DNA from: Sanghuangporus weigelae
Lineage: Eukaryota; Basidiomycota; Agaricomycetes; Hymenochaetales; Hymenochaetaceae
Assembly: GCA_033182465.1 (NCBI GenBank)
Contig: CP137327.1
Coordinates: 62,001 to 126,000, forward strand
DNA: 64,000 bases
Direction of reading: 5' to 3'
Made by a program: the position numbers and the translations under genes. The stretch's first letter is position 1. Each line of letters opens with the position of its first letter. This document shows positions 53,261 through 64,000 of this stretch, piece after piece. A model generated the notes under the pieces. That model made no database searches. It was not told the origin of the DNA and worked only from the letters and a program-made list of their open reading frames with translations.

Positions 53261-55980
53261 GGGCGTCGAACGGTACCAGTACTAGTGCCACCATCACAAA
53301 CTTCGGCTGCTTTGCTTTGATTCCGCTGACTGCACGTGACTCAAAACCGACTATCGTTCGTTGACCAAATATTCATTACCTTCATGCTCTCATCTTTGGA
53401 TTGCTTCGTTCTTTTCGCGGAGGTACTCTGGCCCATTCCCGGTGGTCAAATTTGGAATGCGGATAGATGCGCGATACCGCCAGGGGTGTGCTCAAATCAG
53501 TTTCTAGCTAACGGTCTTCCTAGCTTGCTAAAGTTGAGATAGTACCCATGAACTCGGCGAATAAACCAATTTCAACTCCAACTGAAATTCTTTCCGCAAA
53601 TCTTGGACAATAGGTACATCCATGACGACGTCGGGAAAGCATGACGCGATTGCTCGTAGTCAGCGCTACATTCTGGTGGATGTCCGACGGAACAAAATGG
53701 ATCCGTACATTCAAAAAGACGAGGCTTCGTACGATCGTGTCCTTGAGAAACGTCGGAGTCGGACTCAAACTCATTCTAACCATCAGGATGACCATTATAA
53801 ACTTGAAATACTATCATGAAACTTTAGTTATGGGCGTATCACACCCTAACATATCCTCATGCCTGCTTTCTAGTACGCTTCGCTTGAAGTCAACCTTTCG
53901 GGAGCTTCTTCGGTTATTTGCTTGAAATTGGTGGACAGGGTTATTTTGCGATTCAATCGATTCCAATGGAATGTCCAGCAGCCCAATTTCAGGCTATCCG
54001 AGACGCGACTAAACCTGAGGAGCTTCCAGGATATACTTCTTTCACGAAAACTCATTAAGTTGCAAACGGATGTTCTTTCTTTGTTTTACTGTTCACGAGA
54101 TTTTTGTCCACATGACGAACTCAAAACGTATCCCGATGAAAACAAGAACTTGCCGTGAGTGCAGCCTCACTCCTTTTGCTTATCAACCCTAATTTTCGCA
54201 CTGTTCGCACTTAAGACACCTCTCGTAATCTGGTCCAGAAAGTATGCAATATGCCCTCTTTTAGGTCTTCCGTACAAAGAATTGTGGCGTACCCTAGCTG
54301 GTCGGTAGACAATGTGAGTGCCGGCTACCTGGTGTCGTAATCCTGGAATCGCCGCAGGCACTTGGAAACAAAGCCTTTCGTGTATTCGCTATACGTAGTT
54401 CAATAGAATGCGCGAGTGTGATTGGTACGTTTAAGTCACAGGAACATACTCATCTGCGAGCTGTTAATTTTTTTTTAGGTTTCTAATCGAATCCATGCAA
54501 AGAGGTCAAGCTCATCTGCAGCGTGGGCACATGTACACGACGCGGACTCATGTCCATCCTGGTGGACCAATGACTCAGAGTCGGAAACAATTATAAACGT
54601 GTAAAGGATAGAAGACAATATGTCTCTGTCTTTTCAATTCAGCGATATCGCTAAAATATGGATATACATGAATTATGAGACTACCTGTAGCCAAGCAGAA
54701 GCAATGCTTGACTCAGACACAATCTCGCTTTCAGCGCCCAAAACAGTCTATGGAGGTTCAATTGCTCTGACATGTGCCATTGGATCACCATTGCACTTGT
54801 CCGGAACCGTCAGCCCATAACAGACCGCGTCCGTATATCCATCGTAAGCAAATATCTTCTGTATTACCCTGAACTTCCCAACAGCCTCAGACTTGACATA
54901 AACAATATGGGTATCGAGTGTCACGATTTTCACTCGCACCCTACAATGTTTGAACCGCTCAAAGTCTGGCAGATGCAAATGGCTTTATGCATAAAGACCA
55001 TTCATATATCTTCTGTAGACTTTGTTGAGCAGACATTGTTCAGGTGCGAGAGAGTTTCGTGCCTTCAGAAAAAACTGTGGATGGTCAGTATCATTAGGGG
55101 CAAGCAGGGATGTCTGGATGAGAGGCAAAGACAATTGTCTAATTTAGAGCTCCGCTGAGTATATAAATCAAACCCAGAGCAAATAAAGCAAATTTCAAGG
55201 ATATATTAAAACTCATTCAAACTCAGCACCGCGTCTATATATTCCTTTGAAAGGAACTGCCAGCGTCTAGTGGCCGATAAAGTCGAAGTCGACAGACAAC
55301 TATATGGATTTGGCAATTGATCTTAACTCTGTTCTCAAATAGCGACGGAGAGGTTAAATGAATCACGAATTAGATCATGTGCTGTTGATGAATTAAGGGT
55401 GCTCTGAAATGAAAGCAACGAGGCCGTGGGGCGGAAGGGTTTCTAACTATTCATTTTTCAGTCTGGAACGAGGATTGAAGCTAAGCGCAGCGCGACTCTC
55501 GTTGCTTGGGACAGCCATGATTTATTGCATTTAAATTTAATACTGAGTACATTTTTCTGGCTTTGTCATCGGTGCGCGGGACTGAAATTGCGAGAACTTC
55601 CTATGCCGTCATTTCATTGTTCAATAATCACGTACATTGCGGCTTCATCTCGCTACTTTCCGCGCAACCTGCGGGTATTTGGCGCCCAATACGCTTCCAT
55701 GTATACATGCCGTAACGAGGAAGTTTGAGACTCGGACGACCCACGCCGTACAATTTAGGGGGTCATAGAGCAATCGACAGCATTGAAATGCACCATTCGA
55801 TTTATGAATCGAGAGATAGAGGCAAGTTGCACGCTTACAAGACTTCACATCTCAAGAAAGACAAATGGCCCCGAGACCTGCCAAAAAGATGGGCCCGGCC
55901 GCATATGCATGGGGGTATAATGAACAGTGGAAAATCTGTAGGTAGTGCTCCACGAAAAGTCCTTGCCAGGTCCATCTGGT
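53261..55980. other. 2.7-kb stretch without a confidently recognised gene
   Basis: Several short open frames exist on both strands (for example + 53641-53925, - 54167-54361, - 54748-54978, + 54772-55158), but none shows a known domain or consistent in-phase introns. Some Trp- and Leu-rich segments look protein-like, so a diverged or decayed gene is possible. Confidence 0.35.
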
Positions 55981-57653
55981 TTACAAATACTCATGAGCAT
56001 GTGAGCGACGAGCCATAAAGTTCAGTGGAGAGATAACGTTCAAACTTGATTTATGTCCCTCTGGAGTATTAATAGCGTAAATGTACCCCTTCTGTTCGAT
56101 TGCGACAGCGGAATATTTTGTGCGATTCAATACGGGATCACTGTGTATGACTTTCCGCGGAGTATTGAGCCAATATAACGGGTAAACTTGTTCATGAAGC
56201 GAGACCAGAGGTTGGCGCTTCAACTGGAGCTGCAAAGTGCAATTCTCACCTGCACCGCTGTCTGGTTTATCGCGATGTCCACCCTGACATCTCCACGAGG
56301 AATCAATCTTGTACGAAACAGTTGTTATCGTACCGAATTCCAGAAAGTTTGCTCCATATTGAGAATCCAGACGGTCTACCCTCACTTCGTTATATATCCA
56401 GCAGTTATCATAACCCTGGCAGCCTACCAAATGGATGGTGAGTCCTGGCAGGATACTTGAAACGAAATTAATTTACCCGGCCACAATACTCATCCGTCTC
56501 ATTCCAGCTAGCTCCGATCTCACGGGCAACTTGAAAATCGTATGCAGTATCGTCTATGTTGATGAAATTCCCTGTCGGAATGGCAATTGAATCTGTAGCC
56601 ATGACTTTCGAGCTGTCGACTTTCAGTGTATGGTTCATTTTATCCTCTCTGCCCTGCTGTAATGCATCCAGGTTCATGAATCATTGTCGGTAAGGGTAGA
56701 TGCGCATAGATTAAAGAGTATATCAATAGATATGCTGAGTAGTCATGACAGGCGTAAGCGTAGTCACTGATGCGTGCACCATCGTTCGAAGAGTAGCACC
56801 GCTCTCTACAGTATGAGTAGTCTATAATTCATTTGAATCAGCTCCTTTATGTGTGTATCAGGATCAAAATCCACATAAACACAGTGGCATTTCCGGGAAA
56901 GCCCTCATCTGCAGCATCAAAATGTTTGTACGGAACGCGTGTAGCTGTCCTTTCAATAATCGTCCAGTTACGTCGGTCCCTAACATAAATTCCACCATGA
57001 AGCGTATCCAGACTCTATAGTGGGTGAATGACATTCGTAAACTGAAAATGTGCGGATTGAGCTTACCACTATGGTCGTTAGTAGGTATATGAAAAGGTCC
57101 ATCAGGTAGAGGATCCTTCGTTATTGGAATCGAGAAGGTTCCTATAGAACAAAAGAACTAGAAATTCTCTCCGCATGCATTTTCCCCACCATCCTTGATT
57201 CGATTTGCATATCTTAAAGAGACTGTGATTAGTCTAAGTCCTGCGGAGACCCTGAGTATGCTTCTTCCCACCTTCCGACAATCACATTGAAGACAGGATG
57301 TGCAGGATCTGTAAGTAACATTGTCTGTGTAAAGTTCACATTATTGCTATATACTTGAAGGAGAGCCAGAGCAGTACCTACCAGATCGTCATAACCCAAT
57401 ACGACGTCCCTTGATCTACCGAACTTGTCTTTAACGCACAGTTCTGCCGTTGTTGCACCGATTGAGACACATTTGGCTGTAACAGACCCATCGGGAGCGG
57501 TGAGAGTTGTGGTATCAAATAGCCATCGTTCATGCGGATCAGAACGATGTTATCACTACCGCATGGGAGAAATACTCGTACCCATTCTGATCCGAAGGTC
57601 ATAGACGGACAGCATACAAGGTTGAACAGGAAGATCCCGGTCACGTGAAACAT
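55981..57653 (-). CDS. Aldose 1-epimerase (galactose mutarotase family)
   Basis: Family segments appear in order across short introns: TLTAPDGSVTAKCVSIGATT and DKFGRSRDVVLGYDDL (N-terminal), NRIK with a following GTFSIP, HGGIYVRDRRNWTIIE with the substrate-binding His, HTLKVDSSKVMATDS and IPTGNFINIDDTAYDFQV, GYDNCWIY, then WLNTPRKVIHSDPVLN and SAVAIEQKGYIYAINTPE near the C-terminus. It interconverts alpha and beta anomers of aldoses. The ATG at 57653 would give a hydrophobic signal-like start (MFHVTGIFLFNLVCC), but its join to the first core exon is not resolved, so the start and secretion are tentative. Confidence 0.85.
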
Positions 57654-58408
57654 TGCAGCATCCAAAGGTACTGATTCGTCGTCGCCGCTCCTCTTACCCT
57701 CGATGCCTTTTGGATCATGTTGGGCGCTTCCGGTTGCTTCGAGCGCGGAAATCATCCCTTTGCAGTTAGAAATTTTGCATTGGAAACCCCAATTGTATAT
57801 AGACCGCGCTGAGAAAGGGTCATTTGACTTATGCTTGAGGATGCTTTTGATTGTTACAGCTTGCGGTGACTGAAGTTCAGGCCGGGTTAGCCATGGTACG
57901 TGTGCAATCCACAAGGCTACTCTTCTGTTTTCGCTTTTCGCCGAGCATTAAAAAGACATGGAAATTCAGTTGCTAGAGATCAAAGGAAGAGATAATCAAG
58001 CTAAGCGCATTGGATTGTCGAGAAGGACACGGAGTAGGACACGGGCGGTTGCTTCGAACCAGTCAGGAGTATGTCAGTGCATAGATACACATGCTCTCTG
58101 ATTCTTTATAAGACTTGCTGGCAGACTCTAAAAACGATGAGAGGATCATGCGTAATCTTGACATAATAGGATGTATAATGTATTCACACACAATCTTTTT
58201 TTGTTTCCTCGCGAAACGACAGCTATCTGCACCACACTCAGCAAAGTCAGGAGAACGAAAAATATTGCGACTCACCTAAGAGTCGTAAGTAGTATAATTT
58301 TACTTTGGTCAGCTTGCTGAAACGCAACCACAATTCATTCATGGTGGCGAAGAATGCAACCGCTGGGGAGCACGATGGCTTACCCAACTGCCCACGTTTC
58401 GGGGAACC
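57654..58408. other. Intergenic, no gene recognised
   Basis: Separates the epimerase start from the RPC40 stop; no consistent coding signal. Confidence 0.35.
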
Positions 58409-59768
58409 TCAAATTTCCATCATCACAATGTCTCCATTAGGGTTATCCCCCTGTCCATTAAGCACGGCCCCGCCAACTTCAGGCTCCTCCCCGGATGCTA
58501 ATGCCTCTGCAGCCCGTTTTAATGTCCCAACACGAGCCCGAAGCACACGGGTGGCAGCTGGAAAGAGATCCTGGGGTGCATAAGGTCCCTCAGATTCTAT
58601 GTTGACTGATTATTCGCGATGTAAGAAGACGAGGTTGCATAGAAGAAATGCAGGGCACACATAAGAACCAATCACGAACACGACCCAGCTTCACGCAACC
58701 TTCAAACTCCGTATGTCGAAAGACCTCGCGACTCATACTTTCCTCTCGGACTCTTTGTAGGTCAATTTCCACTCTTTCCTCTCCTGATAATTTGGTCAGC
58801 TCTGCACAAACAAACTCACAATAAGCAAATGCACGTACCAGTACCATCGTCGGTGATTTTGATGATACCGGGAGAAAAACAATTAGCAAACTTGAGCGCC
58901 GTTCCGTGCGGAGGCTGCTTAAGAAGCACAATGTGCGGGTGTAAGCGGTACGATGCTGTCGCTGGATGAATTTGTCGATCAGCCAATATCGTTGGGACAG
59001 TGGAATCGAAGTCGTACCAACTGGTGACCATTTCGCATGCTCTTTCCCGACATTTTTAATTGCATGGCATTCCATTTCGATCACTTGTCCAGGCCGCAAT
59101 TTTGCCAAGACAATGTCAGGATTTGTTGGTCTCGGGGGCTCTCCCTGGGAACAAGCGTTCATGCCAGACTCAGAGGTTAAAGATTGAGGACATACCCTCA
59201 ATTGGTCCATATCAGCTTGCTCCCCTTGCGGCTCCCATCTAAGCATACCAGCTGTGACTAGATGATTCTCGTAGAGCTCGTCCGGGTCCGAACTATCCGC
59301 TGGAGCGCCCGGCTTTTCTCTGCACTCGACTTCCAGCTTGAACACGAGAGTGTTACGGTCTGTAGCATCTCCGTCGTCATCCCGCATTTCGAAGAGACTG
59401 GGGTCAACATTGAGAGGCACAAGTCCGAGACGATGCGCAAGCACCTCGTCATGAATGACACTTGTATTGTTCCAGACATATACGTGCTCAATGGCTATAG
59501 TCGGAACCTCCGCAATAAGGGTTCGGCGAATAGCATTCGCAATTGATGGATCGACTCCAATGAGGTCGAGGTCAATGCTACGCTGAGAAAGGCGCGTGAT
59601 GTTCACCTGCAAAGACCGACGAAATGCAACAAGATCCCAGCTGTGGTCTTCACCTGGGTAGTGGCCAGGAAACTCGGTGCTAGACACATTTGTGACGCAT
59701 TCTGCGTGCACTCTGACCAGGCGTCGTTCGCAGATATCTGCGGGCGATGAGACCGCTGGCACTGGCAT
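58409..59768 (-). CDS. RPC40: RNA polymerase I and III subunit RPAC1 (AC40)
   Basis: Starts at ATG 59768. The N-terminal exon is long, with the family core ANAIRRTLIAEVPTIAIEHV and WNNTSVIHDEVLAHRLGLVP, corresponding to the alpha-like dimerisation domain. Introns split AKWSPV from ATASYRLHPHIVLL, then GIIKITDDGT from AELTKLSGEERVEI, and the last exon (YAPQDLFPAATRVLRARVGT) ends at TGA 58409-58411. The product pairs with AC19 in the assembly platform shared by RNA polymerases I and III in the nucleus. Single-copy housekeeping gene; no anomalies seen. Confidence 0.95.
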
Positions 59769-59949
59769 TGTCGGCACTGCAGGCAATCGACGCAGAGGAG
59801 AGGTTCAAAAAACGATTATGTAACGACATCACGTTACGTGATCTTCATCCGGCATTTTTTTTTAAAGTAAAGGAAAGAAAAAAAAAAACATCGCTCAGAT
59901 AATAAAAAATCGTAGTAAACTAATATTTATCAAAATTGAAATCTCGCGG

Positions 59950-61507
59950 TTATTTGACTTTAAATATCATAACAGTTCTCCCTACGTAAGCGATGATAGC
60001 GCCACTCCATGGTTCAACAGTAATAGTAGGCTCACAATCATCTCGTTGCTGCATATCCATGTCAAGTTCTGCTAAAGGCTGATGCGCCTCAGAAAACAGT
60101 GAAAAACACCGGAGAGCATTCCGAACACAGAAAACTTGACCTGAATTGGAAATGCAATGTGGATCCCATGGCAATCGTGCCGTAGGAGCTCGGGTCGCGT
60201 TCTTTAGCTTCGGGTTTAGATAGCCATTTGAGGCGTCAAGATGGATACGGAACGATAGCAATTTCGGTGAGTCCCATGATCCACTGTATGCGACAATATA
60301 CATTTCTGTAGATGCTTTCTTCCAAGTCGGGGTGAACACGTGAGATGTCAACATCCAACACGTTTCTCCATCTGGTTGCCGGAGATTTAAAGTACCACCC
60401 CTTTCCGCATCGTATCGGAAAGTTTGCCATGACCTATAGTCAGAACTTGATGACCAATGCCCATCAAGAGTCGATAGCTGAAGAGAAATGAGTGAAAAAC
60501 CACTCGGTAGTCTTCCTGCAGCTAATAAGTGACTATTGTGAATATGAAGGCAGCGTACGCCATCATTAATGCTATTCCCCTGCAATGCCGTTGTACGTGG
60601 GTAATCGTCGTACTCATCATACAAGTCGTTGGCGCACCTTGGAATCCACAAAATCTAAGAATACGCTTTCTCTATTCATCCAGTCCACTAGAAGCGTCTG
60701 GAAGTGAGAAGGGAGGAATGCCATGCAAAATCTATTTTTGACTGTTAGTCGAAAAAGGTTCGTATAAGGCAAGCAGATCTCATAGACTAGTTCTGCAGAA
60801 TGCCCCTCGAATCCATAACGAAGGACACGAAGGTACCTGACTACTGAGTAAGAAAATCATATATCAACGAAGTTGTACTCACGTAGCTGTCTCCTCTGGC
60901 GAAATGAATTCCCCGACAATCGTGACAAATTTGCCATCTGTTTCTAGTTCGAAATCGAACGAAGTGCATTGATTTCTCCCACGGAATAACGGAGCGTTCC
61001 AGATGCGTGATAATGTTCTGAGACACCACAGTTCGAGCCTCCCTGAGTTAGAAACCAAGAGATACCTCTGCGCCCCTCCAGGAAGAAGGCGGGCAGAGGA
61101 ATGCACATCCGACTCGGTATCCGGCAAAGGCACCCGCAATACCAGGTCATAGAAAATTCGAAGCTTATCGGGGTTCTTCCATGCTCGACAACGCATCACA
61201 GCATCCTTTACCTTCTCTCTCAAATCAACCAGACTCAACAACTCCATAGAAACCTGAGGGGGGACATCTGGAGCACAGACGATGTCGAGGCTCCGGAGCA
61301 GATCGACCCAGATTTGACGACTATTACAAAGCCGATAAAGACGTCTGCAGGTCTGTGAGAGATCAGGCTGTCAGTCACAGCGAACCAGACGATACAGCTT
61401 TTACGTACAGCTTCCAGATGTAGAACGTCTCCCAACGAGCAACGGGAAATGAGTTCAACCAACAACTCGTCGGGCAGCGACAGTATCTTGGTTTCAGAGA
61501 GGGACAT
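59950..61507 (-). CDS. F-box domain protein
   Basis: Starts at ATG 61507 with an F-box (ILSLPDELLVELISRCSLGDVLHLEA, residues about 8-33) interrupted downstream by short introns. It continues through LRIFYDLVLRVPLPD, a stretch reading YLLVSNSGRLELWCLRTLSR, and a long C-terminal exon (60651-59950) with repeating beta-rich, Trp/Ser-rich segments resembling a propeller. It ends at 59950 (VGRTVMIFKVK). F-box proteins bind SKP1 and present substrates to SCF ubiquitin ligases; the substrate is unknown. Such genes form large families in basidiomycetes. Intron borders near 60660-60890 are not fully worked out. Confidence 0.8.
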
Positions 61508-62136
61508 CGAGGAGGAAGTGCCTATTCAAACAGCTTTTTGACCGAATCTCAACGTAAGAGGATGAAAGGAAAGGAATGGTAGACGAATGAATGGCCATAT
61601 TTGAGGATTGCAAAGTACGCCACATCGCTATCTATCACAAGATTCTCCTAAACAAGTAAGAATTGCGCTTCTGGATCGATGAAGCGATCGCAGCGCGGCT
61701 ACACGCCTTTTTCGCGAACATTTGTGGAGTAGATGTGTATCCCTCATCAGACCTCAGAGTAGAAGTAGAACAGTAAGGTAAGAAGTGGAAGAACGTTGGT
61801 CTTATCATTACGTAAGAGGCCTGGTTTCTCACGATAAAATTCATCTATCCGACCGAAATGCCATTCGCGCCCGCGCCTTTATCTTAGCTTAGACAGGTGC
61901 GACAAATAGCTTGCCTTGAGAGAAAATGCAGTCAGGCTTCAAATGGATAATTAAAATATGAGCTATACTCTGTCGAGCAATTCGTAACGGATCGACTATT
62001 AGCATGGATGCAACGCATCTGACTGAGTTGTTTCTGGAGAATAGAAAGTAATATGAAAAGTGAAGAAATATGCTCTCTAAGGGACTGATTGAAAGTGCAC
62101 GAAAAATGTGTCTGTGTCATAACGCCCACCGTCTTC
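61508..62136. other. Intergenic, no gene recognised
   Basis: Contains the F-box gene promoter; no convincing ORF. Confidence 0.4.
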
Positions 62137-63070
62137 TACGCATCAAGATCCATGCCAGGAAGAAGCGAGTTTTGCACTGCCAATTGTCCCCTGTATTTCA
62201 AAATTTGCTCAAGGGCTAATTCTAATCGAGCCATGCGTTCTTCGACGATGGGAAACTGTGCGAGAAGGTCAAGTCAGCCGGAATTTTCTGTTGATCAGAC
62301 TGCCAGATGGGTCCATTATGCGCCATTCTCTGACAATGGCACAAAAATGGATCGAAATAGACCCAGAAGAATTGGATTAGAGCTCACGTAATCCAATGCA
62401 GTCCCCGGGATGGTTCCCAAATTTTTGCGCGGTTTCCGTGACCTACTCGCCTCGGGACTACGGATGTATTGCCGAGGAGGAAGATCCGTCGGGCCGTGTT
62501 CGAAGAACTGACTTTCTGTCTCGGCCTTAAGATCTACCATCGACATGTATGTCGCGCCTTCAAGCTCACAATTTGATGTTTCTAAGCTGACAGAGAACGT
62601 TGAAAAAGCGAAGATCCATGCAAAAGGTCTCGTTTTTGGTCCTCTAAGAAAATTTGATGAGCAACTTACTTCGAGTGCAATGCCGTTTCTTGCCCTACCC
62701 TTGAGCGAGACTTCCGTGAGATACGATTTTGAGATGAGGTTGACCTTTTCTGACGACAACCAGATATTACCACTTGAGAGCCGTCCGAGCTGCTTCCTGC
62801 TTGATAGGAAGAGTCAGGACTCAATGGCGATAGTCTGCGACGCCGAAGCGAACGTTTCACTGAATTCCCGGAATAAAGCAGTGGCATCGAAGCAAATTGC
62901 GACGATAAGTGTCCCGGAGATGCATCACGGTCGACACAGAATTTCTGCAATAGCTCTCCTCGTGTACTGAAGGAAAAAGCAAAGTTCTGATTCGAAGGCT
63001 GCAAGTAGCGAGCCGACGTGAAGTCGTATGAGTCAGGAATGTGTGCGTGAATATCCGACTCAGTAGCCAA
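62137..63070 (-). CDS. Hypothetical multi-exon protein
   Basis: Coding signal on - from ATG 63070 (MATESDIHAHIPDSYDFTSA), through a basic Ser/Arg-rich part, to segments KVNLISKSYLTEVSLKG and LPPRQYIRSPEASRSRKPRK. A well-supported last intron (GTGAGC...CACAG) joins GTALDY to FPIVEERMARLELALEQILK, ending at TAG 62137-62139. The C-terminus is a probable short coiled coil. No family recognised. Internal splice sites near 62760 and 62560-62660 are uncertain. Confidence 0.5.
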
Positions 63071-64000
63071 CGTATGAGAGATCTACAGCATATGCGATTT
63101 GGGTGGCAGAGCCATTTTATTGCGGGAACTGATACGCGGGCACGGTTTTACAGAGTTTGGTGAGTATAGGCTAGCCGATGAACGGCTGAAGTGCATCGCT
63201 GTTGAGGAGCAACGAGCTCCTGAACGGGAATCATATGCCGCCAATGGAATGTTTTGGTCGAACTGATTTTTATCGGCTATAAGTGGTAGTTCTAGTTCTT
63301 GGATAGTTCCAGGACAATATTGCCTAGAATATTCCCATTCAAATTCTACAATCGAAAATTACCATGAGCAGATTATTTTAATAGTAAAAAATCAGAAGTC
63401 ACCATGTAACTGAATTGTAGGATAGCTCGGTACAATAGCTGCGGATGAAGTTTCTCGTGTCACGAGGTCGATGCTCCCGTTGCTGAATGAAAGCAGGTCT
63501 ATATCATGCTGGTTATCCCGGATATCGAGCGTGTATGAAGAGCTCTGCATTTCGTCCTGAGTTGCAGTGTGGACATGTATGGAACCAAGTGGCGAGAAGA
63601 CATCCTCAGCAGCTAGTGATCGAGACAAGCCCTTATATATACACTCTCGGCTTCAAGGCATAAGCACGGAACTGCCTCTCGGAATGATCTGAGTACGGCA
63701 GATTGCAGATTGGTAAACCAAGCAAGTTCAGGCACACTACGGAAAATTGATTGGAAACTAGCGGAATGCAAGCCGAAGCAAGCCGATAACAGCATGCGAA
63801 AGAGGAGCGGGACTCCACAGGCTATGCAGAGAACATGCGTTTTGTTTATCTCAGTGGTTTCAGAAGCGAAGAGCAACCCAGTGATTACGGGATTGACACA
63901 AGATGTGAGACGAACGGAGGATGGTCAACGTAACTTATCAATATCCAGGTGAGATCGACAAAGTTACCTAGAATTTGTGAGAGAGGAAGTACATATAGAA
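63071..64000. other. Unassigned end of window
   Basis: A 78-codon ORF on - (63628-63392, starting MSRSLAAEDVFSPLG) is protein-like but has no recognisable domain or intron context. It may belong to a gene extending beyond the window. Confidence 0.3.

Noticed and set aside
53520-55158. Possible membrane-protein, P450 or F-box fragments between the K+ channel and the epimerase
   Set aside because: Individual short frames look protein-like, but none has a diagnostic motif or joins in phase with a neighbour, so no gene is called.

Overview
The window looks like nuclear DNA from a filamentous basidiomycete, probably an Agaricomycete. The evidence is many short introns (about 45-70 nt), an atypical fungal G-alpha, a fungal voltage-gated K+ channel, a DUF6533-type membrane protein gene, chromodomain Ty3/gypsy retrotransposons, and IS630-Tc1-mariner DNA elements with TA target duplications. 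No prokaryotic features are present.

Layout. 1-11322: a + strand chromovirus (element 1), entered inside its 5' LTR. 11323-16440: decayed DNA with a multi-exon hypothetical gene (-) and a dead Tc1-type transposase (-). 16441-30495: a 1.08-kb palindromic element (family B) interrupted near its apex by a complete 12.2-kb second chromovirus (element 2, -) and in its right arm by a 760-bp palindromic MITE (family C). 31302-31754: a MITE with TAA target duplication. 32769-34643: a seven-exon G-alpha gene (+). 36205-50809: a DUF6533-type membrane protein gene (+) broken twice, first by a MITE (family A) that itself hosts an 11,117-bp palindromic transposon, and second by another family B element in its last exon. 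51345-63070: an ordinary host block, all on -: K+ channel, aldose 1-epimerase, RNA polymerase subunit RPC40, an F-box protein and a hypothetical protein.

The most unusual object is the palindromic transposon at 37655-48771. It has 3322-bp inverted arms of exactly equal length. Each arm carries a DD34E transposase gene and a small second gene. The 4473-bp centre carries three genes that are not transposases. One is an apparently intact five-exon, 595-residue protein with an AT-hook and a SAM-like C-terminus. Its last 12 codons lie in the right arm and are mirrored in the left arm, which suggests that the left arm arose by inverted duplication of the right end. Both transposase copies share the same frame breaks. 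A small MITE elsewhere in the window has the same terminal sequence.

The retrotransposons are also odd. Each LTR holds a 291-codon ORF. A 597-codon coiled-coil ORF precedes gag and overlaps another long open frame. Pol has an approximately 600-residue linker between protease and reverse transcriptase. A 15-nt inverted repeat lies just inside the two LTRs. Element 2 has Asn in place of the first integrase catalytic Asp.
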